Source: JAJEBT01 sp965221485
Lineage (GTDB): Bacteria; Pseudomonadota; Alphaproteobacteria; MPNO01; UBA830
Reading direction: 5' to 3'
Length of the DNA stretch: 64,000 bases
NCBI GenBank assembly: GCA_965221485.1
Contig: OZ244893.1
Coordinates: 1,488,001-1,552,000 of the forward strand
The translations under genes were made by a program, and so were the position numbers. The notes beneath the pieces were generated by a model. The model worked only from the letters and a program-made list of their open reading frames with translations, made no database searches and was not told the DNA's origin. Position 1 is the first letter of the stretch. Each line of letters opens with the position of its first letter. Shown here one piece after another: positions 8,649-17,701 of this stretch.

Positions 8649-9133
8649 CAGCCACCTCCTTCAATAACTTCTTTCAGGAACGTCAACGCTGCTGCGGCAA
8701 AGGCCCACATGTTGGCCTCGCGATCTGCAGACCCGGTTGTCACAATCCGTGATCCGCTGACACGGCCGGACACAGCCAGCGCCACATGCCCCGCGGGATC
8801 TCCATAACGATTTCCGGAGGGACCCGCCGCACCGGATTCGGCGAGTGACCAGTCGGCTCGCATCAGGTCCCTGATGGTCCTTGCGCAAAGGGTCACATAC
8901 TCCTCGCTGGCGCCGCGCATGACGACTTCGGCTTCCCCGAACCGCAACAACATGCGCCGGCTGGTCCGGGTATACACGGTGGCGCCACCAAGAAAATAGG
9001 CTGAGCTGCCGGCGACCGACAGAAGCGCTGCCGAAATCAGACCGCCGCACGCAGATTCGGAGACAGCCACGGTCTCACCGCGGGCTTTCAGCAGGCTGCC
9101 AACCGGCTCCGCCAATTCATAAAGGGAGTTCAT
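8648..9133 (-). CDS. CinA C-terminal-domain protein (NMN amidohydrolase type)
   Basis: A 161-aa stand-alone CinA C-terminal domain. The signature VAVSESACGGLISAALLSVAGSS (positions about 22-44) matches the TAESCTGG motif of PncC-type nicotinamide-mononucleotide deamidases, and a later GPSGNRYGDPAGHV segment corresponds to their GPGG region. Two departures are notable: Ala replaces Thr in the SESCTGG-like motif, and PSG replaces the usual GG. The start at 9133 was chosen because homology begins at once and the longer frame would run back into the upstream gene. It is coupled to the next gene by TGATG. Confidence 0.82.
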   Translation of the reverse strand: MNSLYELAEPVGSLLKARGETVAVSESACGGLISAALLSVAGSSAYFLGGATVYTRTSRRMLLRFGEAEVVMRGASEEYVTLCARTIRDLMRADWSLAESGAAGPSGNRYGDPAGHVALAVSGRVSGSRIVTTGSADREANMWAFAAAALTFLKEVIEGGG

Positions 9134-9167
9134 GGCCACATTCCCTGCCGCCCGGTTTTTCCATGAG

Positions 9168-10154
9168 TCACGCCAGCCTCTCCTCCTCTCCCACAAGGAA
9201 CCGGGGTTCCTGACCTTCGAGAAAACGCCGCACGTTCTCGCTGCCGCGGCGCAGGACGCCGTCTATTGTTCCGTTGGACATCGCAGAATTGTGGGGCGAA
9301 GCGATAACGTTGGGCAAGTCCAGAAAGGGATGCTCTATTGCAAAGCGACCGTGGCGGATGGGCTCCACCCACCAGGCTTCAAGGCAGGCCGTAAATTCCG
9401 GATTGGCAACCAGATGGTCATACAGGGCGGTCTGCTGGACGATTTCGCCTCGCGCAACATTGACCAGAATGGCATTTTTCTTCATCAGGGCCAGGTGCCT
9501 GGGACCGATCATGTCCCGTGTCTTGCGAGTCAGGGACACTGTAACCACAAGAATATCAGCAGCCGCGAGAACCCTGTCGAGATCCTCAAGCCTACCAATG
9601 AATTCGACCGGATCCGTTGTGTGACCTGTCCGATTGACCGCCTGGATGCGAACGTCAAGAAGACGCATGATTCGGCCAACCTCGCGCCCGGTCTCCCCAT
9701 AGCCCAGAATCCCGCAGGTCAGGCCGGCAAGGCGCCTTGTCGGACGAAACTGATTGAATTCCCCCGCCTTCATGCTCGCATGTTCGCCAGACAGGCGTTT
9801 TGCCGCAGAAAGCGCCATTGCCAGAACATGCTCCGCCATTGATTCTGCATAGGCCCCGGCATTGCAGGCTACCGGAATACCGGGCGGTAGTGCGTTGAAG
9901 GGCAGAAAGTCGACGCCGGCCGTCAGGCACTGAACAAACCGGCAGTTTTCGAGATGGGGAAGCAACCGGTTACCAAGATCCGCTCCGAAATCAAACGACA
10001 GGACAACCTGACTGGACCTCAGGGTGTTCAACCGTTCATGCTCTGTCACCTCGGGCCAGTACACCACTTCAGCAATATCGCCAAGAATGTCGTCGAACAG
10101 CTGCCTTGCGCTTTCATCGGGCTGATAAGTGACAAGGACGATGGGGCCTGGCAT
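9168..10154 (-). CDS. D-isomer-specific 2-hydroxyacid dehydrogenase
   Basis: A 328-aa NAD(P)-dependent dehydrogenase that would interconvert a 2-keto acid and a D-2-hydroxy acid. The Rossmann motif GYGETGREVG lies near 145-155. Catalytic positions are the Arg in NVARGE, the acidic residue in the LEAWWVEP segment, and the His in SPHNS. The lid segment CNAGAYAESMAEHVLAMAL replaces the classical NAxxxxVAE stretch. The start at 10154 has AGGAG eight bases upstream, better than the TTG one codon earlier. It sits mid-operon, 41 bp after the cyclodeaminase-like gene. Confidence 0.9.
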   Translation of the reverse strand: MPGPIVLVTYQPDESARQLFDDILGDIAEVVYWPEVTEHERLNTLRSSQVVLSFDFGADLGNRLLPHLENCRFVQCLTAGVDFLPFNALPPGIPVACNAGAYAESMAEHVLAMALSAAKRLSGEHASMKAGEFNQFRPTRRLAGLTCGILGYGETGREVGRIMRLLDVRIQAVNRTGHTTDPVEFIGRLEDLDRVLAAADILVVTVSLTRKTRDMIGPRHLALMKKNAILVNVARGEIVQQTALYDHLVANPEFTACLEAWWVEPIRHGRFAIEHPFLDLPNVIASPHNSAMSNGTIDGVLRRGSENVRRFLEGQEPRFLVGEEERLA

Positions 10155-10195
10155 CAAAACAGCTCCTGTCGGGAATCAGCCACGCGTGATTTTCG

Positions 10196-11299
10196 TCAGT
10201 CTCGGATGTCCTGAAGAAACCAGTCCGTCGGCAGCTTACGGCCCTTTCCTTCCGCCATGGCCTTGCGATAGACCAGACCACCGACCGCAGCAAACTGCAG
10301 CCCCTGGAAACCTACATTCTGATAGAACGTGATCTGGCGGTCTGAAGACCGTCCGGGCGACCGGCCACTGACCAGATCATGATAGTCGGGGTACTGCACC
10401 CGGAAATTACTGCGCCCGTGAGCCTGTTTTGGCAGCCGCTTCATCTCTTCTTCCGTCCCGGCAATGAATGCCATCGGTGAATGCCCGATGCCGCTCTTCA
10501 GACGAGGTCCTTCATCGATGTCGATACCGGGAGGGCCCTGGCGGATCTTTACGTCTATACGTTCCAGCACATTGCGGCTGATTTCATCGGGCCCCAGATT
10601 GGTCACATGCATTCCGGGCTCCAGCCAGTCCGCCTCGAAAGTCGGAACCATGGAGTCCGTCGCCGTCGCCAGGATATCCGCGCCGTCAAGCGCTTCCCGC
10701 GGGGTTTCGACCGGCTCGACATTGACCCCGAGAGCGCTGCTCATTTCCTCGGCAAACCGCTCCCGATTGGCCCGGGTGGGGCTGAATACCCTGACTTGCG
10801 CGATGTCACGCACGGTGCAGAAGGCCGTCAGATAGGTCCTCGCCATCCCGCCAGAACCCAGCATGCCAACGACGCGCGCATTGTCTCGAGACAGATGCCG
10901 GACGCCAATACCGGCTCCGCCGCCGACCCGCATATGCTGTATCGTTCCATCGTTGATAATGGCCAGCGGCTCTCCATTCAGGACCGAAAACAGAAACACC
11001 AGACCGCAATAGGTGCCGGGCTCCACGCAGTACTTGTCTTCGGACTGCAGACCCTTGTTGTCGCATGGCCAGGTGATAATGTCGGACTTCATCCGGATGG
11101 CAAAAATACCTTCATAAACACCCTCCATCGATCCCCAGCGGTAATATCCATCGTCTCGCTCGCAGGGAGCATACATATCGAGGCGGGGCCTGTGCGCAGC
11201 CCGACCAGTCGGCACCGCGCGAAAGGCGCGCTCCTGCACATCAATGCACTCCTCCATGGACAGGAGCTCGGACACAAGATCATTGTCGATGAAAAGCAT
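10196..11299 (-). CDS. Ornithine cyclodeaminase / mu-crystallin family oxidoreductase
   Basis: A 367-aa member of the OCD/mu-crystallin family, NAD(P)-binding enzymes that act on amino or imino acids (ornithine cyclodeaminase, alanine dehydrogenase, ketimine reductases). The nucleotide motif is VGMLGSGGMART near 150. A Lys in AIRMKSDII and an Asp in NLGPDEISRN match the positions of the active-site pair of the family. Two insertions (around the segment DGYYRWGSMEG and a C-terminal extension from about 300) set it apart from ordinary ornithine cyclodeaminase, so a different imine or enamine substrate is likely. The start has GAGGA seven bases upstream, eight bases after the preceding gene. Confidence 0.88.
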   Translation of the reverse strand: MLFIDNDLVSELLSMEECIDVQERAFRAVPTGRAAHRPRLDMYAPCERDDGYYRWGSMEGVYEGIFAIRMKSDIITWPCDNKGLQSEDKYCVEPGTYCGLVFLFSVLNGEPLAIINDGTIQHMRVGGGAGIGVRHLSRDNARVVGMLGSGGMARTYLTAFCTVRDIAQVRVFSPTRANRERFAEEMSSALGVNVEPVETPREALDGADILATATDSMVPTFEADWLEPGMHVTNLGPDEISRNVLERIDVKIRQGPPGIDIDEGPRLKSGIGHSPMAFIAGTEEEMKRLPKQAHGRSNFRVQYPDYHDLVSGRSPGRSSDRQITFYQNVGFQGLQFAAVGGLVYRKAMAEGKGRKLPTDWFLQDIRD

Positions 11300-11307
11300 G
11301 GAGATCC

Positions 11308-12297
11308 TCAGACCCGGAATTCGCTGAGAACTTCTTCTGGAAACAACTCCTCAACGGAAACCTGTCGATGGCAGACTCCCTGCTCGAAGCCATACTGGAG
11401 GAAGGCTTCGAGTGTGGTCCGGTTGGGCTCGATTCCGTAGGGAAAAAAGTCCTCGCCAAACAACGCCCTCGCTTCGAGGGCACTTTCATAGCACCAGGCC
11501 ATGGGTACCCGCGTCGCCGTCATCTCCTGGATGCGATGCATCGCGCGGTTCTTGGCAGCATCAAATGCCTTGAACAGGTTCATGGCAATCCACCGGTTCT
11601 GGCGAAACACATCCCCCCGAATGGCGATCACATGCATGATCGGAAAGATGCCTGTATCGCGATAGTACTGTTCCTCGATCTTCCGGTAGTCGGGATAGAG
11701 ATGGACGATCGAGCCGTCTCCTTCCTCAAACGGCGCCGGCGGATGGGCAGACATGACACAGTCGATCTCGCCCGAGAGGAGAAGCTCGGTCAGTGATCGA
11801 TCGGGGCGCGAGACGTAGCTCACTCCTGCGGGAAGATCGAGCTTGACCTTCTCCTGCCGACCCGGCTCATTGACTCCGGCCTGTATCCACTCGATCTGAT
11901 CAAGCGGTACACCCACGTCATGAGCCAGCCAACCCCGTGTATAGATGGACGCTGTCTGCGCCCATTCCGGAATTCCCACTCTCATGCCGCGAAGGTCAGA
12001 TGCGTCCTTGAGTTCGCTGCCCGACCGGACAAACAGGGATGATTGACGAAACACGCGGGACGGAAAAACCGGAATGGCCACCACGCTGTCATCATTCTGG
12101 GAGACCAGGGAAATGTACTTTCCGAACGACATCTCGGATACATCCCATTCCCGAAACCTGATGAAGCGGTAGAAGGTCTCCTCAATCTGCAGATTCAGAT
12201 ACCGCAGGTCGATCCCCTCGGCCCTGATGTCTCCCTTCGTGAAATCCCGGATGTGATCGTAATCGCTCGCTGCAAATGTCAGAACCAGATCTGCCAT
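11308..12297 (-). CDS. 4,5-dihydroxyphthalate decarboxylase-like protein (cytosolic SBP fold)
   Basis: A 329-aa protein with no signal peptide but a periplasmic-binding-protein fold, like the 4,5-dihydroxyphthalate decarboxylase (Pht5) family. Landmarks are LTFAASDYDHIRDF at the start, FYRFIRFREWDVSEMSF, AIPVFPSRVFRQSS, RGMRVGIPEW, and a C-terminal DFFPYGIEPNRTTLEAFLQY. The family converts 4,5-dihydroxyphthalate to protocatechuate, but many homologues are untested. Here it is cotranscribed with oxygenases and an imine-active oxidoreductase, so phthalate itself is not assured as substrate. It lies 33 bp after the diiron-protein gene and 8 bp before the next gene. Confidence 0.88.
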   Translation of the reverse strand: MADLVLTFAASDYDHIRDFTKGDIRAEGIDLRYLNLQIEETFYRFIRFREWDVSEMSFGKYISLVSQNDDSVVAIPVFPSRVFRQSSLFVRSGSELKDASDLRGMRVGIPEWAQTASIYTRGWLAHDVGVPLDQIEWIQAGVNEPGRQEKVKLDLPAGVSYVSRPDRSLTELLLSGEIDCVMSAHPPAPFEEGDGSIVHLYPDYRKIEEQYYRDTGIFPIMHVIAIRGDVFRQNRWIAMNLFKAFDAAKNRAMHRIQEMTATRVPMAWCYESALEARALFGEDFFPYGIEPNRTTLEAFLQYGFEQGVCHRQVSVEELFPEEVLSEFRV

Positions 12298-12330
12298 CTC
12301 TACCCCCTGCAGTCCCCGGCCCAGTCTGCC

Positions 12331-13077
12331 CTACGCGACCTGATCCGACCAGCCCATGTCCTTGTCGAGGGCATCACCTGCATCGGCGATGCCGTTGAGA
12401 TAGAGCTCCCAGACAAGAAGATTTTCCGCACAGGCGTCGACAACTTCGTCCTCCATATGCAGTTCGGACGCGTATTTGGCGACGGTGTTCCACCCGAGGT
12501 CCGAGTGCTTGATGTCCGCTTCGGAGTGCATGTGGAAAAACAGGCGTTGCTCCTCATTGAGATTGAACAGCTGGCCCCAGCGCCGATTTTCGTTACCGAA
12601 CCATCCCTTGTCTCGCACCTCGGCGCGACCATAGCCGGGAATGTTGGAGCGTTCCGCGCAGGTATTGGCCATCAGACCCAGCAACCAGTGACGGTTGCTC
12701 ATCAACCCGTCCCAGGCGCGCCAGGCGATCCTGGTCGTTGGCAAAAGTTGTGCGTCCGTAATGTCCGACCGGTCCATCCCGCAATCCACACCGAGGTCTT
12801 CCAGGACTTTCCAGTGCGGCCGTCCATCTCCGTGTTCGCTGTCGGAAATGATTTCCTCCGCGCAGGCTTCCAGAATACCGAGTTTCACGTCCCAGACAGG
12901 GCAGTTTGTCGCCACCCTCAGCTTGAGTACCGAATTGCGCTGCCGGGTGTTCTGCCGGTGCTGCTTCACAAACATATAGGCCCGGCCTCTGGTCATCGGT
13001 TCGTTGATGAGCCGGACCCTTCCGGAATAGTCATCGACAACCTGGTCGAGCTCGGCAACTACATCGTTATGGCCCAT
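12331..13077 (-). CDS. Heme-oxygenase-like diiron protein (TenA/PqqC/CADD-like fold)
   Basis: A 248-aa all-helical protein of the TenA/PqqC/heme-oxygenase-like group. A complete six-residue iron-ligand set can be read: Glu75, His82, Glu142, His184, Asp188 and His191, with the H-x3-D-x2-H signature of heme-oxygenase-like diiron oxidases (HDOs) in HSEADIKH. The spacing of the first Glu-His pair and the H-D-H triad matches that known for CADD. Such enzymes perform O2-dependent N-oxygenation, C-C cleavage or decarboxylation; the reaction here is unknown. The start at 13077 has GGGAG upstream; a longer frame to 13260 has no family match. It is the first gene of a tight leftward run. Confidence 0.8.
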   Translation of the reverse strand: MGHNDVVAELDQVVDDYSGRVRLINEPMTRGRAYMFVKQHRQNTRQRNSVLKLRVATNCPVWDVKLGILEACAEEIISDSEHGDGRPHWKVLEDLGVDCGMDRSDITDAQLLPTTRIAWRAWDGLMSNRHWLLGLMANTCAERSNIPGYGRAEVRDKGWFGNENRRWGQLFNLNEEQRLFFHMHSEADIKHSDLGWNTVAKYASELHMEDEVVDACAENLLVWELYLNGIADAGDALDKDMGWSDQVA

Positions 13078-13279
13078 TTTCTTCGTCTCCCGCCTTACGT
13101 GATTACAGTGTGATCGGACGCATCGCTCGCCTGTCCGCAGTCTGCCAAGAGCACGTCTTGCGAGGGCAGTGCGAACGCCCCGATCTGAAATGTGTTGAAA
13201 TCTTATAACCCCGGACAGGATCAGGCTCAAAGACACAGCTTGTATGGCAGCTATCCACAATATTTATGGAAAGACGGGT

Positions 13280-14197
13280 TCAGGGTGTTCTCAGACGGCC
13301 CTCGCTGGTGGCAACAATGTCCGCTGCAACGGTATCGACGAGCTCCTTGACAGCACGCGACGCATTGGTTTCGACATGATCAACGGCTTCGGCCAGAAAC
13401 AGTCTTCGCGACAGAAGCGGATCAACAATCAGCGCGGCTGAAAGCCTTCCCGCCGACACGGCCGGTTCAATCGTGCCATAGGGCAATATTGTGGACCCGA
13501 CACCGCCCTCTACCAGGTTGCGCATGGCCGCTACCGAATTCACCTCCAGCGCGACATCGACACCGAGATCCCGTGCAGCCGCAGCCGTTTCGATCTGTTC
13601 ACGCAGACCGAAGCCGCCACGCGGCAGAATCAGGGGTTCGCGACAGGCATCGGCAAAAGGCACCGAATCTTCACTCAACCGCCCCGGTGGCCGAACCAGA
13701 TAGAGATCTTCGACCAGCAGGCATTTTGCTCTCGTTCCGCTGATCGCATCCGGATTATAGGTAAAACCGATATCGAGCGTATGTTCGACAAGCTGCTGCA
13801 TGACAACTTCACTCAGCCCCTCGACGATCCGGAGAGAAATTTCCGGCCATGTCTGGTGACACAGACGGACCAGGGGTGTGATCAGCAAGGCGCTGGCCGT
13901 CGGCGTGATTCCCACTTCGACTGTGCCCTTGGGTTTTGCAGTGAGATCGATAACGTCCTGACGTGCCCGTTCGATCTGGCGAAGGACAACATTGGCATGG
14001 TGCAACAGAACCTTGCCCGCTTCGGTGGCGTCCACCCCGCGCGAGTGGCGTACCATGAGTTGGGCACCAAGTTCGTCCTCGAGCTTGCGAATCTGCAGTC
14101 CCAGCGCGGGCTGGGCGACCCGCACATGATCAGCGGCCCGGGTGAAACTGCCAGCTTCAATAACCGCCTTGAAGTAACGCAGTTGCCGAACATCCAT
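13280..14197 (-). CDS. LysR-family transcriptional regulator
   Basis: A 305-aa LysR-type regulator. Residues 1-60 form the winged helix (MDVRQLRYFKAVIEAGSF, then AQPALGLQIRKLEDELGAQL) and 90-290 the effector domain (TVEVGITPTASALL, later VEGGVGSTILPYG). It belongs to the NAC/CynR-like set. It lies between the TauD-type oxygenase gene and the diiron-protein gene, all on the minus strand, so it probably controls the flanking catabolic genes. The 202-bp gap after it leaves room for a separate promoter for the operon below. Confidence 0.94.
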   Translation of the reverse strand: MDVRQLRYFKAVIEAGSFTRAADHVRVAQPALGLQIRKLEDELGAQLMVRHSRGVDATEAGKVLLHHANVVLRQIERARQDVIDLTAKPKGTVEVGITPTASALLITPLVRLCHQTWPEISLRIVEGLSEVVMQQLVEHTLDIGFTYNPDAISGTRAKCLLVEDLYLVRPPGRLSEDSVPFADACREPLILPRGGFGLREQIETAAAARDLGVDVALEVNSVAAMRNLVEGGVGSTILPYGTIEPAVSAGRLSAALIVDPLLSRRLFLAEAVDHVETNASRAVKELVDTVAADIVATSEGRLRTP

Positions 14198-14380
14198 GGC
14201 CTGTCCATTCGAAAGAAAAAGGATTGAAAGTCAGCCGGGGGCCAACATTGCCCTGTTTTCAGGGACATGGATTGCAGCTGTCTGCATGCCAGCATCTGAC
14301 CATCACCCGGACCGGTCAGTCCCCGTTTTGCTAAGCGGCTCCCTCATCCGGTCAGTCCGGAGGCCGGACCAACGGGAGTC

Positions 14381-15223
14381 TCAGATGACAGCTTCTCCCT
14401 TGATCGTGATCCTCCGCAGCATCCTGCGCTCCGCAGGATCAAAATCGGTCCGCGCATGCATCGAACACCGATTGTCCCACATCAGCAGATCACCGGGTTG
14501 CCATTCATGCTCATAGGTGAACTCGGGCCGTTCGGAATGCTCGAACAGTTCCTGAAGGAGACGGTGGCTTTCCTCTTCGGGAACGCCCTCGATACGATCG
14601 GTCATAAGCCGATTGACGTAAAGGGCCCGGCGACCGGTGACGGGATGAGTTCGAGCGAGGGGGTGAACGAACTGTGGCGCGTCCGGATCGATGTGGGCAC
14701 CGCGCTTGAGGGGATTGCCCGAATAATCGTAGATGTGATGGGCTGCAAGCGGCGCCAGCATCCTGCGCCTGTCTTCCGGCAGGGTCTCCCACGCCGTGTA
14801 GCAATTCGCGAACAGGGTATTTCCGCCCCGTGACGGAATCTCGATTGCATAGAGCGTCGACGCGCGCGCTGGGACTTCGTAATAGCACTGATCGGAGTGG
14901 AACCACATTTCGCCATTTTCGAGCGCTGTCGCAAAACCGGTATCACCTACATTTGTGATCATCATGGTAAAGGGCATGTCCTCATTGGCATGTTTGCCAG
15001 TGCGGACATGTTCGAGATCTCCGAAATGGCGGCAGAACCGAACCTGATCTTCGTTGGAGAGAGACTGGCCCCTGAACAGGATCACAAGATGTTCGTACCA
15101 GGCCTCCTCGATCGCCTTGACTGTGCTCGAATCCAGTTCACGAGAAAGATCCACTCCGGCGATTTCGGCTCCAAGCGCTGCGGATAGCGGCTTCACCCGG
15201 ACATCAACGGCGGCGACGGTCAT
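14381..15223 (-). CDS. TauD/TfdA-family Fe(II)/2-oxoglutarate dioxygenase
   Basis: A 280-aa member of the TauD/TfdA family. The facial triad is visible as His and Asp in WFHSDQ and the distal His in CSMHART; the 2-oxoglutarate-binding Arg lies in RMLRRITI near the C-terminus. The family hydroxylates a carbon next to a heteroatom, releasing sulfite, a phenol or an amine, so a role in opening a substituted aromatic or amino compound fits. The start at 15223 has GGGAG nine bases upstream; a longer frame to 15295 adds an unrelated tail. It heads the leftward catabolic run with the LysR gene 183 bp downstream. Confidence 0.93.
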   Translation of the reverse strand: MTVAAVDVRVKPLSAALGAEIAGVDLSRELDSSTVKAIEEAWYEHLVILFRGQSLSNEDQVRFCRHFGDLEHVRTGKHANEDMPFTMMITNVGDTGFATALENGEMWFHSDQCYYEVPARASTLYAIEIPSRGGNTLFANCYTAWETLPEDRRRMLAPLAAHHIYDYSGNPLKRGAHIDPDAPQFVHPLARTHPVTGRRALYVNRLMTDRIEGVPEEESHRLLQELFEHSERPEFTYEHEWQPGDLLMWDNRCSMHARTDFDPAERRMLRRITIKGEAVI

Positions 15224-15932
15224 GTGACGCTTCTCCCGGTTTTTTAGGAACAGAAGCATAACCCCGACCCTCCCGGAACTCCAGTAGCGGGCCAAACATC
15301 AACAGCTGAAAACCCGGGGTTCCCGAACCCGCCGACGGTCCGGGAATGTGGCTGATCTCCCGGCCGGAAACATTCGTGCTGCCCGTCCGGCGTTCGATCG
15401 CGCAAATCCACGGGATCGGAAGCCAGCGAAAACCCTGGTCCCGGATGGACACAAACGCCTGGGTCGACAATGCATGCATCAGTGTCACAAAAACCGATTG
15501 GCGGGAAGATCACGCGACTGGCTGACGCGTCGAAACCAGGGGCCGATCTGCCTGGATAAGTGTGCCATTTTACGTTGCCAAAATTTAGGAGCTTCAGGTT
15601 GCCATTGACGGAGGTGGCATGTCATCGCCCCGTAACAGCACTTTCAAAAATGGCGCGGGCGATACAGAATGGTGGCCGGGCATGGAGTTTCGGCGGGGAG
15701 GCTGGCTCCAGCATCTCGTGCGCCGTTCCACGGCGCCAAAGATATATCGGGTCTGCGTGAACAGCTGTGGGGCAAGGCCTTTTCTTTGCCTCGAACGACG
15801 CTGGCAGGTAGCTTGCGGTTGGGTACAACTGACGCTGGTGCTCCTGGTCAACTGCTTTGGGCCGGTTCGAGAACCTCGGACCGGACCGGAAGGTGCGAAG
15901 ACGGCTTCGACGGGAATGAGGAAAAAGGATTG
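15224..15932. other. Intergenic region upstream of the small secreted protein gene
   Basis: About 700 bp without a convincing gene. It must hold the promoter for the leftward TauD gene and for the rightward small secreted protein. Open frames on both strands are Arg/Pro/Ser-rich and lack ribosome sites. I found no repeat or tRNA. Confidence 0.4.
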
Positions 15933-16256
15933 ATGAAAACAAAATTCGGGATCAGGCCATTGCTCCTCGCCAGCATCGTGCTGGTGGGATCTGCGGCTGC
16001 CACGACAGCCATGTCGGAGAAGGACACATCCGGGGTATGCGACAGCCGGATCCAACAGTCGAAGGAGTTGATCGACAACCAGTGCGAGGACGGCGATCCC
16101 TTCTGTTCCGATAACAGCCAACTGTTCGCAAAGATCGGATTATCCGGCGTCTCCGACTGCACACCCTCTGATTTGCGCCCTGAAAAAATCGATTCGAATG
16201 CCAGGTCCAAGGGTTCGATGAAACCAATCAATCCCACAGGCGAGAGCACCGACTGA
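15933..16256 (+). CDS. Small secreted cysteine-containing protein of unknown function
   Basis: A 107-aa protein I do not recognise. Residues 1-30 form a clean Sec signal peptide (MKTKFGIRPLLLASIVLVGS, then AAATTAMSEK), so the mature product is about 78 aa and periplasmic. Four Cys (in GVCDS, NQCEDG, PFCSDN and SDCTP) could form two disulfides, and the middle is acidic. The start was chosen because AAAGGA lies six bases upstream and the signal peptide begins at that Met, although the frame is open further back. Its neighbour is a DksA-type protein gene 380 bp downstream on the same strand; no functional link is evident. Confidence 0.6.
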   Translation: MKTKFGIRPLLLASIVLVGSAAATTAMSEKDTSGVCDSRIQQSKELIDNQCEDGDPFCSDNSQLFAKIGLSGVSDCTPSDLRPEKIDSNARSKGSMKPINPTGESTD

Positions 16257-16636
16257 ACCTCACTATTTCAGTCTGTCTTTGTCTACGCTGACGTCTTTCG
16301 ACAAAGGTCATCCATTACTCCCGGCCCTGCTTGTCGGACCAGCAATCACGGTTCAGGGCTTCGGTTTTCCTTCTTGTAAACCTTCTATTGCGTTCGTAAC
16401 GGCGGACCGGGATCAGAACCAAAAGAATAAATCGTGCCTGATCTGATACGCTTGTGACCCGGGATTCGCCGGAATTGCGTTCCTGTAAGCAAGCGGTCCG
16501 AAACCAGCCCCTGACATGCGGGCATCACACAAAAAAGTTGTCCCTTAACCAAGGGTCGGCAATGATGTCATGCTAGAGTCGTTGATGGGGAACTGCTTCA
16601 CGGGGCAGCGTGGCGCAGAACATGAGGAAACAGATC
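16257..16636. other. Intergenic stretch before the DksA-type gene
   Basis: No gene seen. It is slightly AT-richer than its surroundings and should contain the promoter of the zinc-finger gene. I could not fix a confident -35/-10 pair. Confidence 0.35.
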
Positions 16637-16963
16637 ATGATCGACACCGCCGTAGTCCGAAAACGGCTCCAGGAACGTCTGGCGACTTTGACGGCAAAAC
16701 TGACCGAGATTGACGAAGACCTGAAAGAACACGGCAACGAAGCGGATTTCGAAGAACACGCCACCGAAATTGCCGGAGACGAGGTTCTCGAAGGCCTTGG
16801 CCTGCAGGGGCAAAAGGAAGCACGTCAAATCGTCGCAGCCCTGAAGCGGATCGACGATGGCATATATGGAATCTGCGTGCAGTGCGGAGACGACATCCCG
16901 CCAAAGCGCCTCGAACTCCTCCCTCACACACCCCTCTGTGTAAACTGCATGTCAGGAAACTGA
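16637..16963 (+). CDS. DksA/TraR-type C4 zinc-finger protein
   Basis: A 108-aa DksA/TraR-family protein. A coiled-coil N-terminal half (KRLQERLATLTAKLTEIDED) is followed by a C-x2-C-x17-C-x2-C zinc site (CVQCGDDI, then CVNC) at the C-terminus. DksA proteins insert into the RNA polymerase secondary channel. The hallmark DxxDxA of true DksA at the coiled-coil tip is absent here, so it is more likely a TraR/YbiI-like relative. The start at 16637 has AGGAAAC eight bases upstream; GTG at 16610 and ATG at 16622 are in frame. The stop abuts the convergent enoyl-CoA hydratase gene with no space for a terminator. Confidence 0.88.
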   Translation: MIDTAVVRKRLQERLATLTAKLTEIDEDLKEHGNEADFEEHATEIAGDEVLEGLGLQGQKEARQIVAALKRIDDGIYGICVQCGDDIPPKRLELLPHTPLCVNCMSGN

Positions 16964-17701
16964 TCAAACCGCCGCTGCCCTTGAGGACATGACCAGCGCA
17001 AGAAGATTGGCCGCATAGTCCGAGGCCGTGTCGACATCCATAAGCCTCGCGTTGGCAAGATAGGTCTTGCAGGTCGCAAGGGATGTCCGGTCGCGTCCGG
17101 CGATCACCTCAAGAACCATTTCCGTTCGTTCCACAAGCCTCTCTGCCGGAACGACTTCACTGACAATTCCTGCGGCAAGGGCGCGCCGGGCATCAATCGG
17201 TTCGCTCGCATAGACCATCCACGCAACCGCCTTTGGCACGGTCCGGTCTGCATGCGCGGACATGGCAGCCGTGGGCGGGAGATTGTGCGTCATTTCGGGA
17301 AGCGAAAACTCGGCATCGTCCGCTGCAACAGCAACATCGCACACGGCCGCTGCAGCGCAGCCAAATCCCGCCGCACGTCCCTGGATGGCGGCCACCACCG
17401 GAATCTCGGCCTGCCGAACGGCCTGGTAGAACCCCAGAATAGGTGCGGCGAGTGCAGTGCGCATTTCGACCGCGGTCCTCGGTGTGTGCTCGGGCGCGCT
17501 TTCGGGATCACGCCCCAGACAAAAGTCGGGACCCGCCGTTCGCAGGACAATGGCATTAACATCCTGGTTTCGTCCGAGATCACTGACCCGGGACGACAGT
17601 TGGTTCAGCATATCGAGCGTCAGCATATTCCCGCGCTCGGGACGACTGATCGTAAGACGCCCGATCCTGCCTGTGATTTCCATTTTCAATACGTCACTCA
17701 T
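16964..17701 (-). CDS. Enoyl-CoA hydratase/isomerase family protein
   Basis: A 245-aa crotonase-fold protein. N-terminal strands (LKMEITGRIGRLTISRPER) lead to the oxyanion-hole segment AAIQGRAAGFGC near 105-115. One acidic residue of the hydratase pair may be Glu in FSLPEMTHN; the second canonical Glu is not evident, so hydratase chemistry is uncertain and an isomerase or hydrolase of CoA esters is possible. Its start overlaps the stop of a short upstream frame (CATGAGTGA). It stands outside the clear CoA operon that begins near 20.9 kb. Confidence 0.85.
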   Translation of the reverse strand: MSDVLKMEITGRIGRLTISRPERGNMLTLDMLNQLSSRVSDLGRNQDVNAIVLRTAGPDFCLGRDPESAPEHTPRTAVEMRTALAAPILGFYQAVRQAEIPVVAAIQGRAAGFGCAAAAVCDVAVAADDAEFSLPEMTHNLPPTAAMSAHADRTVPKAVAWMVYASEPIDARRALAAGIVSEVVPAERLVERTEMVLEVIAGRDRTSLATCKTYLANARLMDVDTASDYAANLLALVMSSRAAAV

